Below are positions 8,365 through 17,239 of a stretch of 64,000 nt of DNA, one piece after another. Each line of letters opens with the position of its first letter. Position 1 is the first letter of the stretch. The stretch is from Sphingobacterium multivorum (lineage in GTDB: Bacteria > Bacteroidota > Bacteroidia > Sphingobacteriales > Sphingobacteriaceae): assembly GCF_039511225.1 (NCBI RefSeq), contig NZ_CP154261.1, positions 5,518,001-5,582,000 on the forward strand. The letters are read 5' to 3'. The notes beneath the pieces were generated by a model. That model was not told where the DNA came from, did not search any database, and saw only the letters and a list, made by a program, of their open reading frames with translations. The position numbers were made by a program, and so were the translations under genes.

Positions 8365-9241
8365 AAAAATATATCTAACCGTCATCATCTGCTGCCTGTG
8401 TGGTTTATCGCTTCAGGCACAATATGCTTATTTTGGAAGTAGAGGTACGATCAGTTTTGACAAAGTCACGTACACAAAAGCACGCATGCGGCAGCTATCC
8501 AACGACATGAGCTCGAAAGGAATGGACAGAGGGATGGGCATGATGGAATATCTCGACAAGATGCCGGATTCACATACGGAAAAATTAAACTTCTACTTTG
8601 ATGAGAATTCTACCGTGTTGATGCCTGAGGAAAGCGTAGTTAGCGAAAAGCAACGTGGTGAAGTCAAAATGGCCGCACCTACGATAACTTCGGGCGCAGG
8701 CAGAGGGGGCAGATCTCAGGCTGCGGTCCGAATCGGAGGAAACCAAAGGGGGCAATTTAGAGGTGGTGCCAACAAGAACGGCAAAGTCCTCTACCAGGAT
8801 CTGAAAACCGGCACAGCAGACATTCAGCTTGACATCGACGAAAAATACATTCTTTCGGAAACTTTGGACAGCATTACTTGGCGTTTCACGGAGGAATTCC
8901 GAAATATCGCCGGAGTAAACTGCCGCAGAGTCAATGGTGCTACCAAAGACTCACTCTATCTGATCGCTTACTATTCGGAAGAGATTCCAGTATCGGCAGG
9001 ACCAGCATTAAGCCATGGTCTCCCGGGGATGATATTGGGTCTTGTCATCCCTGAAATGCATATTCAATATTGGGCTACAAATATCGCCTATACCAATAAA
9101 CTTGTTCCTTCTGATTGGCGGGATAAAAAATCAAAAAAAATGAAACTTGCTGAATTTTCGGAAATCTTTGGCAGATATATGCCACGCAATCGCCAAAACG
9201 AGTCAGCTAAAAAAAGGATATTAGAGCAACTGGTGTATTGA
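8357..9241 (+). CDS. GLPGLI family protein
   Basis: 294 residues with a signal peptide (1-22, ending SLQAQ). The family-defining motif appears as HGLPGMILGL at 220-229, followed by the usual short C-terminal strand region. An unusual insert rich in Gly, Arg, Ala and Gln spans about 112-142 (for example GAGRGGRSQ and GNQRGQFRGG) and has no counterpart in the family core. Function of GLPGLI proteins is unknown; they are exported and typically encoded beside an outer-membrane barrel of the type found immediately upstream, whose stop codon this gene overlaps. Confidence 0.9.
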   Translation: MIKKIYLTVIICCLCGLSLQAQYAYFGSRGTISFDKVTYTKARMRQLSNDMSSKGMDRGMGMMEYLDKMPDSHTEKLNFYFDENSTVLMPEESVVSEKQRGEVKMAAPTITSGAGRGGRSQAAVRIGGNQRGQFRGGANKNGKVLYQDLKTGTADIQLDIDEKYILSETLDSITWRFTEEFRNIAGVNCRRVNGATKDSLYLIAYYSEEIPVSAGPALSHGLPGMILGLVIPEMHIQYWATNIAYTNKLVPSDWRDKKSKKMKLAEFSEIFGRYMPRNRQNESAKKRILEQLVY

Positions 9242-9373
9242 AAATGTCAGTTTGGCAGTACCTAAGGACAAATTGATGACAAATAGTGTTTTTTTTACAA
9301 AACTTTTGGATTGGCATAAGGGTTGATAATAGACTGATAGAATTTATTTAAGTAAAAAATTAAAACACAAGAT

Positions 9374-11278
9374 ATGTCTAAAATTATAGGAATTGACTTA
9401 GGTACTACAAACTCATGTGTTGCCGTAATGGAAGGTAACGAGCCTGTAGTAATTACGAACAACGAAGGTAAACGTACAACTCCTTCGATCGTAGCTTTCG
9501 TAGAAGGTGGCGAGCGCAAAGTTGGGGACCCAGCAAAGCGTCAAGCAATTACTAACCCACATAAAACTATTTATTCCATCAAACGTTTTATGGGACTTTC
9601 ATACGATGAAGCTGTAAAAGAAGCTGAACACGTACCTTATAAAATCGTTAAAGGTGACAACAATACACCGCGTGTAGAAATTGACGACCGCAAATATACA
9701 CCACAAGAGATCTCTGCTATGATTCTTCAAAAAATGAAGAAAACCGCTGAGGATTTCTTAGGTCAAGAAGTAACTGAAGCTGTTATTACAGTTCCTGCAT
9801 ATTTCAACGACGCACAACGTCAAGCAACAAAAGAAGCTGGTGAAATCGCTGGTTTATCTGTAAAACGTATCATTAACGAACCTACAGCAGCAGCTTTAGC
9901 TTACGGTTTGGACAAAGCACACAAAGACATGAAAATTGTTGTGTTTGACTGTGGTGGTGGTACACATGACGTTTCGGTATTGGAATTAGGTGACGGTGTA
10001 TTTGAAGTTAAATCTACTGACGGTGACACACACTTAGGTGGTGATGACTTTGATAACGTAATCATCAACTGGTTGAATGAAGAATTCAAAAGTGAAAACA
10101 ATGGCTTTGACTTGAAAAAAGATCCAATGGCATTGCAACGCTTAAAAGAAGCTGCTGAGAAAGCGAAAATCGAATTATCAAGCGCAACTTCTACAGAAAT
10201 CAACTTGCCATATATCACTGCAGATGCAACTGGTCCAAAACACTTAGTTCGTTCATTATCACGTGCTAAATTTGAGGCTTTGGCAGCTGACTTGATCAAG
10301 AGAACAATTGCTCCTTGTGAGTCTGCATTGAAAAATGCTGGTTTCAGCAAATCTGATATTGACGAAATTATCTTAGTAGGTGGTTCTACGCGTATCCCTG
10401 CAATCGTTGACGCTGTAAAAGCATTCTTCGGAAAAGAGCCTTCTAAAGGTGTAAACCCAGATGAAGTTGTTGCTTTAGGTGCTGCTATCCAAGGTGGTGT
10501 TTTGACAGGTGAAGTAAAAGACGTTTTATTATTGGATGTTACTCCACTTTCATTGGGTATTGAAACAATGGGTGGTGTGATGACTAAATTGATCGAAGCA
10601 AATACAACAATTCCAACTAAAAAATCGGAAACGTTCTCTACTGCTTCAGACAATCAGCCATCTGTAGAAATTCACATCTTACAAGGAGAGCGTCCTATGG
10701 CAAACCAAAACCGTACAATCGGCCGTTTCCATTTGAACGATATTCCACCAGCTCCTCGTGGCGTTCCTCAAATCGAAGTTACTTTTGATATTGATGCCAA
10801 TGGTATCATCAAAGTATCTGCGAAAGATAAAGCTACTGGAAAAGAACAAAATATCCGCATTGAAGCATCTTCAGGTTTGTCTGACGACGAAATCAAACGC
10901 ATGAAAGAAGAAGCTGAAGCAAATGCTGATGCTGACAAAAAAATAAAAGAAGAAGCTGACAAAGTAAATGCAGCTGACGCTTTAATCTTCTCAACTGAAA
11001 AACAATTGAAAGAATATGGCGATAAAATTTCAGCAGATAAAAAAGCGCCAATTGAAGCTGGCTTAACAAAATTAAAAGCTGCTTACGAAGCGAAAAACTT
11101 TGCTGATATCGATGCTGCTTCTGAAGAATTGCAAAATGCTTGGAATGCTGCTTCTGAAGAAATGTATGCTGCTTCGCAAGGTGGTGCACAACAACCTCAA
11201 AGTGATGCAGGTCAAGCTCAAGGTGGAAACCAAGGTGGTGATGATGTAACTGACGTAGATTACGAAGAAGTGAAATAA
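9374..11278 (+). CDS. dnaK: Chaperone protein DnaK (Hsp70)
   Basis: 634 residues, full length. The ATPase domain opens with GIDLGTTNSCVAVMEG and contains the phosphate-2 motif (FDCGGGTHDVSVLELG, with His where most DnaK have Phe or Tyr) and the adenosine motif VGGSTRIPAI. The linker DVLLLDVTPLSLGIET leads to the substrate-binding domain, a helical lid and a Gln/Gly-rich tail ending DVTDVDYEEVK, the usual terminus that binds co-chaperones. It folds nascent and stress-damaged proteins with DnaJ and GrpE in the cytosol. Those partners are not adjacent, so the gene is monocistronic and ends at a strong terminator. Codon use is strongly biased, as expected for high expression. Confidence 0.99.
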   Translation: MSKIIGIDLGTTNSCVAVMEGNEPVVITNNEGKRTTPSIVAFVEGGERKVGDPAKRQAITNPHKTIYSIKRFMGLSYDEAVKEAEHVPYKIVKGDNNTPRVEIDDRKYTPQEISAMILQKMKKTAEDFLGQEVTEAVITVPAYFNDAQRQATKEAGEIAGLSVKRIINEPTAAALAYGLDKAHKDMKIVVFDCGGGTHDVSVLELGDGVFEVKSTDGDTHLGGDDFDNVIINWLNEEFKSENNGFDLKKDPMALQRLKEAAEKAKIELSSATSTEINLPYITADATGPKHLVRSLSRAKFEALAADLIKRTIAPCESALKNAGFSKSDIDEIILVGGSTRIPAIVDAVKAFFGKEPSKGVNPDEVVALGAAIQGGVLTGEVKDVLLLDVTPLSLGIETMGGVMTKLIEANTTIPTKKSETFSTASDNQPSVEIHILQGERPMANQNRTIGRFHLNDIPPAPRGVPQIEVTFDIDANGIIKVSAKDKATGKEQNIRIEASSGLSDDEIKRMKEEAEANADADKKIKEEADKVNAADALIFSTEKQLKEYGDKISADKKAPIEAGLTKLKAAYEAKNFADIDAASEELQNAWNAASEEMYAASQGGAQQPQSDAGQAQGGNQGGDDVTDVDYEEVK

Positions 11279-11292
11279 TCACTCCTCCTCAT

Positions 11293-11328
11293 AAAAAAAG
11301 CTCCAGGATTATTCCCGGAGCTTTTTTT
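11293..11328. terminator. Intrinsic terminator after dnaK
   Basis: Stem AAAAAAAGCTCC / GGAGCTTTTTTT with a loop of about 12 nt. It is symmetric, so it can also stop transcription of the convergent minus-strand gene. Confidence 0.9.
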
Positions 11329-11388
11329 ATGCCTATTACTTTCACTATCTCGTTTAACCTTCACCGCAATACGCTTATGCATTTCCAG

Positions 11389-12072
11389 CTACTTCTTATC
11401 CTTATAGTGACTTAAGATTCCTTTGTCCAAAGTAGCCCATATACCTGCTGGCATCGCCGCTCTCTTTAAGGCATTATTGGTCCAGGTATTGCACGAATAA
11501 AACATGCTATAGGCTCCTTTTGCTTCGTAAAAGGCGTCTGAGTCGCCATACTGCGCATCTGTTTTCACCAAAATAGCTTCCGCTTGATTTCGATCCAACG
11601 AATCTTCTATATATTTTATCAGATCACGGTATTGGGATTTACTGATCTGATAAGCAAAACATAATTCATCTTGCTGAACCGAATTGTAGTAGGTCACATG
11701 AATGGCAGACTCCCCTAATCCAAAGGCAGCCACAAAGGCTGTCGATGCTTTAAGATCCTTCCATTCTGGTGTATCCAAATAGAATCCTTTATCCCCCCAA
11801 CCGATACCGACATACCGATATCCGCTATGTTTCCCCACCGTATTCCTATAAGGAAATAGTTGCGACCAATCCATCTCTTCGTTAACGACAGGCAATACGA
11901 TATCGGTATGAACACCATTGGACTGAACAAAAACCTGAATCGTCTTCTCTTCGTCTGTATTTTTCCTTGGAGCCGAAATTCTTGACAAACTGTATTCAGC
12001 AACAATATAGAGCACACAAAAAGACAACAATCCTAAAATAAGATAACCAAACACTTTAAGAATTTTTTTCAT
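11389..12072 (-). CDS. DUF2459 / TIGR02117 family protein
   Basis: 227 residues from the ATG at 12072; a TTG seven codons upstream is the alternative. One N-terminal membrane segment (about 5-27) anchors a periplasmic domain with the family motif VQSNGVHTDIVLPV and further conserved strings YVGIGWGDKGFYLDTP and YSCNTWTNNAL. The invariant His and Cys in these motifs resemble a papain-like or NlpC-like site, but no activity has been established that I know of. It is a stand-alone gene facing dnaK. Function unknown. Confidence 0.85.
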   Translation of the reverse strand: MKKILKVFGYLILGLLSFCVLYIVAEYSLSRISAPRKNTDEEKTIQVFVQSNGVHTDIVLPVVNEEMDWSQLFPYRNTVGKHSGYRYVGIGWGDKGFYLDTPEWKDLKASTAFVAAFGLGESAIHVTYYNSVQQDELCFAYQISKSQYRDLIKYIEDSLDRNQAEAILVKTDAQYGDSDAFYEAKGAYSMFYSCNTWTNNALKRAAMPAGIWATLDKGILSHYKDKK

Positions 12073-12112
12073 CAAAGATTTATTTCCGCTCAATTAATCT
12101 AGCGCACAGGTC

Positions 12113-12145
12113 AAAAAAAAACCTGTATTGCTTGACAATACAGGT
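12113..12145 (-). terminator. Intrinsic terminator after the nucleotidyltransferase gene
   Basis: On the minus strand a perfect 10-bp stem (ACCTGTATTG / CAATACAGGT) is followed by nine T residues. It lies 27 bp past the stop codon. Confidence 0.88.
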
Positions 12146-12171
12146 GAAAGATAAGCTATTTCTTTTAGCTC

Positions 12172-13083
12172 TTAAAATAACTTTTCTGGATATACTCCAT
12201 CAGCCACCAATTTTGAAATTGATTCTTGTACGATAGGTTTATCTTCTTTATAAGTTACGCCAAACCATTTCGAAGAAGTTGGGATTACCTTAAAATCAGC
12301 CAACTTATGCTTCACCATATAATCTGGTACAGAAGGAATGAAAAATTCTGCTTTTAAATTTTCCTTATTTTCCTCAACAAATGCAGGGAACATCGCCTGA
12401 GCTACTTCGAAAATCTTTGGTGTAAAACCCCAGAAGTTCATCGAAACACGAGTTTTAGGATCTAGATCTGTCTCCACCCCATTTTCCTCATAAACGATTT
12501 TGCGATCGTCGCCTTCGCCTTTGTAGTATATATTTGTACGTTCAGTTACACTTTCCATATGTCCAGAAGGGGTAACCTCACATACTCCGCGTGAAACGTA
12601 GCCATAATCGGACATGGTATTTCCAACCTGGAAGCCCATCAACGACATTTGTTGATCAGAAACCTCGGTTGTTAAGAACTCGGCCATTTTCTGAAAAGAA
12701 TCCGATCCGTAGAAATCGTCTGCATTGATTACACAAAATGGTTCATGCACTTTATCTTTAGCACTCATCACCGCATGGGCAGTACCCCAAGGTTTTGTTC
12801 TTTCGATAACGTGATTAACACCGAATTTTGTTAAGTCAAAATCTTGAAAAGCGTAATCTACTTCTATTTTACCTTTCAATTTTTCATCAAATACTGTTTT
12901 CATTTTTTCCAGAAATTCTTCCCGGATAATGAATACAACTTTTCCAAATCCTGCGCGAATAGCATCGTAAATTGAATAGTCAATAATTGTCTCGCCGTGT
13001 GGGCCAAAACCATCTACTTGTTTTAAAGAACCATACCGGCTAGCCATTCCTGCTGCCAAAATCAAAAGGGTTGGTTTACTCAT
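12172..13083 (-). CDS. Sugar-nucleotidyltransferase-like protein
   Basis: 303 residues. The N-terminus has the nucleotidyltransferase signature in the form LILAAGMASRYGSLKQ, where the usual GxGxRxxPxTxxxPK loop is altered to GMASRYGSLKQVDGFG. The metal-binding Asp pair is visible as INADDFYGS. A second region (about 180-300) is unlike the left-handed beta-helix of GlmU or GlgC. Related proteins activate sugar or choline phosphates with CTP or UTP; the substrate here is not identifiable. An upstream in-frame start (13149) would lie beyond the promoter and is rejected. The promoter is embedded in a 42-bp palindrome. Confidence 0.8.
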   Translation of the reverse strand: MSKPTLLILAAGMASRYGSLKQVDGFGPHGETIIDYSIYDAIRAGFGKVVFIIREEFLEKMKTVFDEKLKGKIEVDYAFQDFDLTKFGVNHVIERTKPWGTAHAVMSAKDKVHEPFCVINADDFYGSDSFQKMAEFLTTEVSDQQMSLMGFQVGNTMSDYGYVSRGVCEVTPSGHMESVTERTNIYYKGEGDDRKIVYEENGVETDLDPKTRVSMNFWGFTPKIFEVAQAMFPAFVEENKENLKAEFFIPSVPDYMVKHKLADFKVIPTSSKWFGVTYKEDKPIVQESISKLVADGVYPEKLF

Positions 13084-13118
13084 ATTTAATTGCGTTAATA
13101 GAATTTTCTTTTCGTCCG

Positions 13119-13150
13119 CAAACTTAGCTAAATTTGCCCTCAAAAGCAAA
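13119..13150 (-). promoter_or_regulatory. Consensus promoter of the nucleotidyltransferase gene
   Basis: On the minus strand TTTG, 20 nt, TAAGTTTG: both elements and the spacing match the Bacteroidota consensus. The -33 and most of the -7 element lie in opposite arms of the palindrome at 13121-13162. Confidence 0.78.
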
Positions 13151-13162
13151 TTTAGCTAAGTT
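13121..13162. repeat. Perfect 17-bp inverted repeat over a promoter
   Basis: AACTTAGCTAAATTTGC (13121-13137), an 8-nt spacer, then the exact complement (13146-13162). By symmetry the plus strand also carries TTTG, 20 nt, TAAGTTCG (13133-13164), a near-consensus promoter in the opposite direction. There is no T-tract, so it does not look like a terminator. Confidence 0.85.
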
Positions 13163-13216
13163 CGGCTCCACCTTCAAAGGTATAGTATTGAAACGAAAAG
13201 AATCCAAAAATTAGTA

Positions 13217-14758
13217 TTATTTCTTTTTTAAGAATGCGTTTAATAAACCCGTCGCTAGTTTGCCCAAAAACTTAACTCCCTCTCTTGCTAAGGTCGTTGT
13301 TGCCGTTCGTTGCGCAGCTTCTAGAGGTGTCTGTCTTCTGGAGCTTGGCCGACTTGCTTTTTCCGCTTCTTTTTCCTGGGCCGCGCGTTGTTCTTCCTGT
13401 GCTGCAGCCTGCATTCTTTCGTCTATGATTTCAGCGGCAGAGCGATTTTCTTGTCGCTCCTGATATTTTGCCCGCAAATCAGACTGATTGATAATTTGGC
13501 TAACCGTTGCATCATCTGCAGGTCCCATAACTGCACGCGCCGGCACCAAATGTGTAGCGACAACCTCTGTAGGAATACCCTTATCATTCAATACTGTGAT
13601 TAATGCCTGTCCAGTACCCAAAGAAGTCAGGACCTGATCAATTTCATAAAAATCGGATTTAGGATAGGTTTTTACAGTCTTCTTTAAATTTTCAGCATCG
13701 TTGGGCGTAAAGGCACGCAATGCATGTTGCACACGGTTACCCAGCTGGGCCAATACAGATTCAGGTACATCGGTTGGAGACTGTGTACAAAAGAAAACGC
13801 CGATCCCCTTCGAACGGATAAGGCGAATGATTTGATCCACTTGAGTCAAAAAGGCTTTAGGAGCCCCATTGAACAGCAGATGGGCTTCATCAAAGAAGAA
13901 GACCAACTTGGGTTTGTCCAAGTCACCCACCTCAGGCATATTTTTAAATAGCTGTGCCAATAAGCTCAATAAGAATGTAGAATAAAGCACCGGCTGATCT
14001 TGCACGTCAGAAATATTCAATAGGCTAATCACACCCCTACCATCCACCTTCTGAAACAGATCGTTAATATCAAATTCTTTCTCACCAAAGATATGCGCTA
14101 GCCCCTGCTGTTCCAATGCGACGATCTTACGCAGGATGGTTCCCGAGCTTGCCGAACTAATCTTACCATAATCACCTTTGATTTCTTCGCTGCCGGGTCC
14201 TTCAGAAAGATAAGTAAGCAGTTTCTTCGTATCTGAGAAATCAATCAACGGCATTTGGTGATCCTGTGCATATTTGAACATCGCAGCCAATACGCCGGTC
14301 TGTGTTTCATTAAGTTCGAGTATCCGGCCCAACAAGACGGGGCCAAAATCTTCTACGGTAATCCGCATCGGAATCCCCTTATTGCCGGACAGTGAATACA
14401 GTTCTACCGGAAAGGACGATGGCTCAAACGGCACCCCCACGGCATTTCCCCGATCAATAAGGGCTTGGTTGGTCACCCCTGGCACTGCTAGGCCCGATAG
14501 GTCACCTTTAACATCCAGCATAAATACTGGTACAGAGGCATCCGACAATTGTTCAGCGATCAATTGTAGCGTACGTGTTTTACCGGTTCCGGTAGCCCCT
14601 GCAATAAGTCCGTGACGGTTCATCATTTTCAAGGCTAAATTCACTTTTGCCTCTGCCAGAATTTCGCCATTAAGCATTCCCGCTCCCAGATAAATAAACG
14701 CTCCTTTGGGATTATAGGAAGCCTGAACCTTCTCTATAAATTGTTCTTTATTTGCCAT
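13217..14758 (-). CDS. HerA-like ATPase (DUF853 family)
   Basis: 513 residues. A Walker A motif GATGTGKT at 54-61 follows NRHGLIAG, and a Walker B-like strand ends in FFFDEAHLLF. Further family landmarks are LDVKGDLSGLAVPG, GVFFCTQSPTDVPESVL and GNRVQHALRAFTP. The C-terminal 90 residues are charged and Ala/Arg/Glu-rich, probably coiled coil, then hydrophobic-basic. DUF853 proteins belong to the HerA/FtsK branch of DNA-translocating ATPases; the bacterial DUF853 branch has no settled role. It is single, with no NurA nuclease beside it, which argues against a HerA-NurA resection pair here. Confidence 0.85.
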   Translation of the reverse strand: MANKEQFIEKVQASYNPKGAFIYLGAGMLNGEILAEAKVNLALKMMNRHGLIAGATGTGKTRTLQLIAEQLSDASVPVFMLDVKGDLSGLAVPGVTNQALIDRGNAVGVPFEPSSFPVELYSLSGNKGIPMRITVEDFGPVLLGRILELNETQTGVLAAMFKYAQDHQMPLIDFSDTKKLLTYLSEGPGSEEIKGDYGKISSASSGTILRKIVALEQQGLAHIFGEKEFDINDLFQKVDGRGVISLLNISDVQDQPVLYSTFLLSLLAQLFKNMPEVGDLDKPKLVFFFDEAHLLFNGAPKAFLTQVDQIIRLIRSKGIGVFFCTQSPTDVPESVLAQLGNRVQHALRAFTPNDAENLKKTVKTYPKSDFYEIDQVLTSLGTGQALITVLNDKGIPTEVVATHLVPARAVMGPADDATVSQIINQSDLRAKYQERQENRSAAEIIDERMQAAAQEEQRAAQEKEAEKASRPSSRRQTPLEAAQRTATTTLAREGVKFLGKLATGLLNAFLKKK

Positions 14759-14863
14759 ACAAAAGGCTTAATATTTATAAATCAATAAAAATTGAAAACT
14801 TTTCAAAAAATAATCTCTTCGTCACAATTTCGTGCCAAATTTTATTTTTAGTGCACTATTAAT

Positions 14864-14893
14864 TTGAATTTAACATAGAATTACTATTTTTAC
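14864..14893 (+). promoter_or_regulatory. Putative promoter before the small exported protein
   Basis: TTG, 18 nt, then TATTTTTA, one mismatch to TAnnTTTG. Lies about 30 nt before the ATG at 14926. Weak. Confidence 0.4.
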
Positions 14894-14925
14894 GATGTAA
14901 ACAGTAAGATTAAAGGTAATAAAAA

Positions 14926-15264
14926 ATGTTAAATAAGCAGTTTAGATTTGTGGCAGCATTCCTTTGTGCTATCATCTTTTTCACAAAGATGGCCATCTCT
15001 ATTTCGCCTATTTTTTCAAACAGCTTAGATCAAAGTACCATCTTACAAGTCGTTTTACAACTGGAAATCGAAAACAATAACGGCGCAAGTAATGATACAC
15101 TTGAAACTGCCTCAAAATTTTTCAATACAAAAACAGAAGAACCTATTGTATTTGAAACCATTCTCGTTGAGAACCAAGGAAAACAGAAGAATTATCTTAA
15201 AAATGAGAAAAGCATTTTAGCTTTCCATCCTACGGTTCCAACACCGCCTCCTAACTATTCATAA
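14926..15264 (+). CDS. Small exported protein of unknown function
   Basis: 112 residues. A hydrophobic N-terminal segment (about 7-27, FVAAFLCAIIFFTKMAIS) looks like a signal peptide or single membrane anchor; the rest is polar and ends in a proline-rich tail (HPTVPTPPPNYS). I do not recognise a family. A plausible promoter lies upstream and the next intact gene, SulP, is on the same strand 225 bp away. The length and lack of domains resemble small periplasmic proteins seen beside transporters, but no function can be given. Confidence 0.6.
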   Translation: MLNKQFRFVAAFLCAIIFFTKMAISISPIFSNSLDQSTILQVVLQLEIENNNGASNDTLETASKFFNTKTEEPIVFETILVENQGKQKNYLKNEKSILAFHPTVPTPPPNYS

Positions 15265-15275
15265 AGGCATCCCTA

Positions 15276-15443
15276 GGGATGTATCCCGTCAACCCGCATG
15301 CTAAAGGTAATGTATGTGCGGTAATCTTTGATTTTTCTGAAGTAATCGGCTTTGGCTCTGTTGATGTTATCGTTGATTTGGTTCGGCACTAACGCTTTGT
15401 TCATGCTGTTGAACGCCAAACGGTATACATGATACAACGCCAG
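15276..15443 (-). pseudogene. Possible gene relic
   Basis: A 56-codon open stretch bounded by stops on both sides, with coding-like composition and more G+C than its surroundings. It reads LALYHVYRLAFNSMNKAL followed by a basic, aromatic segment (RAKADYFRKIKDYRTYITF). There is no start codon near its beginning. It may be the remnant of a larger gene; I cannot name the family. It lies between the small exported protein and SulP, on the opposite strand. Confidence 0.3.
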
Positions 15444-15489
15444 TTAAAGGTCGCCTGATGAAAATTTTTTACAGATAAACACAAATTTT

Positions 15490-17031
15490 ATGTTTGGAAC
15501 TCGTACGTCGGCTTTTCTGAAACTATCGAAAAGAGACTTAAAATATGACTTCCCTGCTAGTGTTGTGGTGTTTTTGGTGGCACTTCCATTATGTTTGGGA
15601 ATTGCAATGGCCTCTGGTGCGCCATTGTTTGCAGGATTATTGACTGGTGTAATCGGTGGAATCGTTGTCGCTTCAATCAGTAAATCACCACTCAGTGTAA
15701 GTGGGCCAGCTGCTGGTCTTACAGTTATTGTCTTAGGTGCTATTCAGAGCCTAGGGGCATATGAAACCTTTCTACTTGCCGTCGTGATTGCCGGTGTAGT
15801 ACAAGTTATTCTCGGTATATTAAAAGCAGGGATGATCGGAAACTATTTCCCTTCAGCGGTCATTGTAGGTATGCTTGCTGCGATCGGCATCACAATTATC
15901 ATGAAGCAGATTCCTTTGGCATTGGGCTTAGTGGAAACACATGCCTTCGAAATGGACAATGGTCATGGTATCGGTGCCTATTTTGACACGATAGCCTCTG
16001 CGATCAACTTTGGCGCATTGATCATTTGCGCCTTGTCATTGGCGATCCTAATCTTTTGGCCATCTATTCCAAAGCTCAACAAGGTGCCAGCCCCATTGGT
16101 TGTCGTGATGCTAGGCGTAAGTTTAGCTTATCTTTTCAACGGCTCAGCATTCCAGTTGCATGACAAGCAATTTGTACTAGTCCCTATTGTCGGTTCTTTT
16201 GCTGAATTCACAGGATTATTTACCCTCCCGGACTTTACACAGATTGTCAACAAAGATGTGTGGATAGCTGCATTTACGATTGCAATTATTGCAAGTTTAG
16301 AGACTTTATTGAGCATCGAGGCTGTTGATAAAATAGACCCCTACAAAAGAAATACGCCAACCAACCGCGAACTTGTTGCACAAGGCATCGGAAATATGAC
16401 CAGTGGACTTCTGGGCGGTCTGCCATTGACATCCGTCATTGTACGCTCATCAGCAAACGTCAATGCAGGCGGAAAAACAAGGCAATCTGCCATCATGCAT
16501 GGTATATGGCTATTGGTCGCTATGCTCGCTATCCCAACAATGCTGAACATGATTCCTTTGGCCTGTCTGGCGGCCATCCTTCTCCATACAGGGTATAAAT
16601 TGGCTAAACCAAGTCTATTCACCTCAATGTACAAAAAAGGCTTAGATCAATTTATCCCATTTTTTGTCACCATTGTAGCGATTGTGTTTACCGATCTCCT
16701 TATGGGTGTAGGGATAGGTATTGTCGTGGCGACATTCTATATCTTAAGAGCCAATATGAAAAATGCTTTTAAATATAATATTGAAAAAGACAATGAAGAA
16801 GATAAGGCTGTCATTACATTAGCGGAGGAAGTATCATTTTTGAACAAGGTTCCTATCCAACAAAAATTGTACAGCTTACCAAAATCGATCAGTAAGATCC
16901 GAATCGATGGGACATTCAGTAAATTTATAGACAAGGATGTCATCGAAGTCATCAAAGATTTTGAACAGAATGCCAGAAGTAAAGGCAAAGACATCGAACT
17001 TTTGCAGGTGGTCTATAAGAAACCTTCATAG
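15490..17031 (+). CDS. SulP family anion transporter
   Basis: 513 residues. After a short cytoplasmic N-terminus comes the SulP core with PASVVVFLVALPLCLGIAMA and SPLSVSGPAAGLTVIV, then 10-12 membrane segments to about residue 420. A short C-terminal domain (about 430-513) has the shape of a reduced STAS domain (SKIRIDGTFSKFIDKD). The family moves sulfate, bicarbonate or other anions, with sodium or protons. A beta-carbonic anhydrase gene follows on the same strand about 210 bp later, which favours bicarbonate, as in BicA-type transporters; that assignment is inference from context. Confidence 0.93.
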   Translation: MFGTRTSAFLKLSKRDLKYDFPASVVVFLVALPLCLGIAMASGAPLFAGLLTGVIGGIVVASISKSPLSVSGPAAGLTVIVLGAIQSLGAYETFLLAVVIAGVVQVILGILKAGMIGNYFPSAVIVGMLAAIGITIIMKQIPLALGLVETHAFEMDNGHGIGAYFDTIASAINFGALIICALSLAILIFWPSIPKLNKVPAPLVVVMLGVSLAYLFNGSAFQLHDKQFVLVPIVGSFAEFTGLFTLPDFTQIVNKDVWIAAFTIAIIASLETLLSIEAVDKIDPYKRNTPTNRELVAQGIGNMTSGLLGGLPLTSVIVRSSANVNAGGKTRQSAIMHGIWLLVAMLAIPTMLNMIPLACLAAILLHTGYKLAKPSLFTSMYKKGLDQFIPFFVTIVAIVFTDLLMGVGIGIVVATFYILRANMKNAFKYNIEKDNEEDKAVITLAEEVSFLNKVPIQQKLYSLPKSISKIRIDGTFSKFIDKDVIEVIKDFEQNARSKGKDIELLQVVYKKPS

Positions 17032-17112
17032 GATACGGGTCTTTGACGTATCTCGTAAGCCATTCCCTTCCATTGGTCGGCTAGCAAGCTGGATTGAAAT
17101 GGGGGGAGACGG

Positions 17113-17143
17113 TTATTGAATAGCAAGAACAGCTATTCAATAA
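17113..17143. repeat. 12-bp perfect inverted repeat between sulP and carbonic anhydrase
   Basis: TTATTGAATAGC / GCTATTCAATAA with a 7-nt spacer. The following bases are A-rich, not T-rich, so it is a poor terminator; an operator or RNA hairpin before the carbonic anhydrase gene is possible. Confidence 0.6.
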
Positions 17144-17239
17144 AAATAAGTTGTTTGAAGTAAACAATGAATTTAGACATTTGTATTATTATAATAAAAT
17201 TGAAACGATGCCTTCGGGCAAGAGTGAAATAAGAAGAAT

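Noticed and set aside
9901..10653. 250-codon minus-strand frame inside dnaK
   Set aside because: Long antisense frames are common in codon-biased genes; this one mirrors dnaK and has no independent signal.
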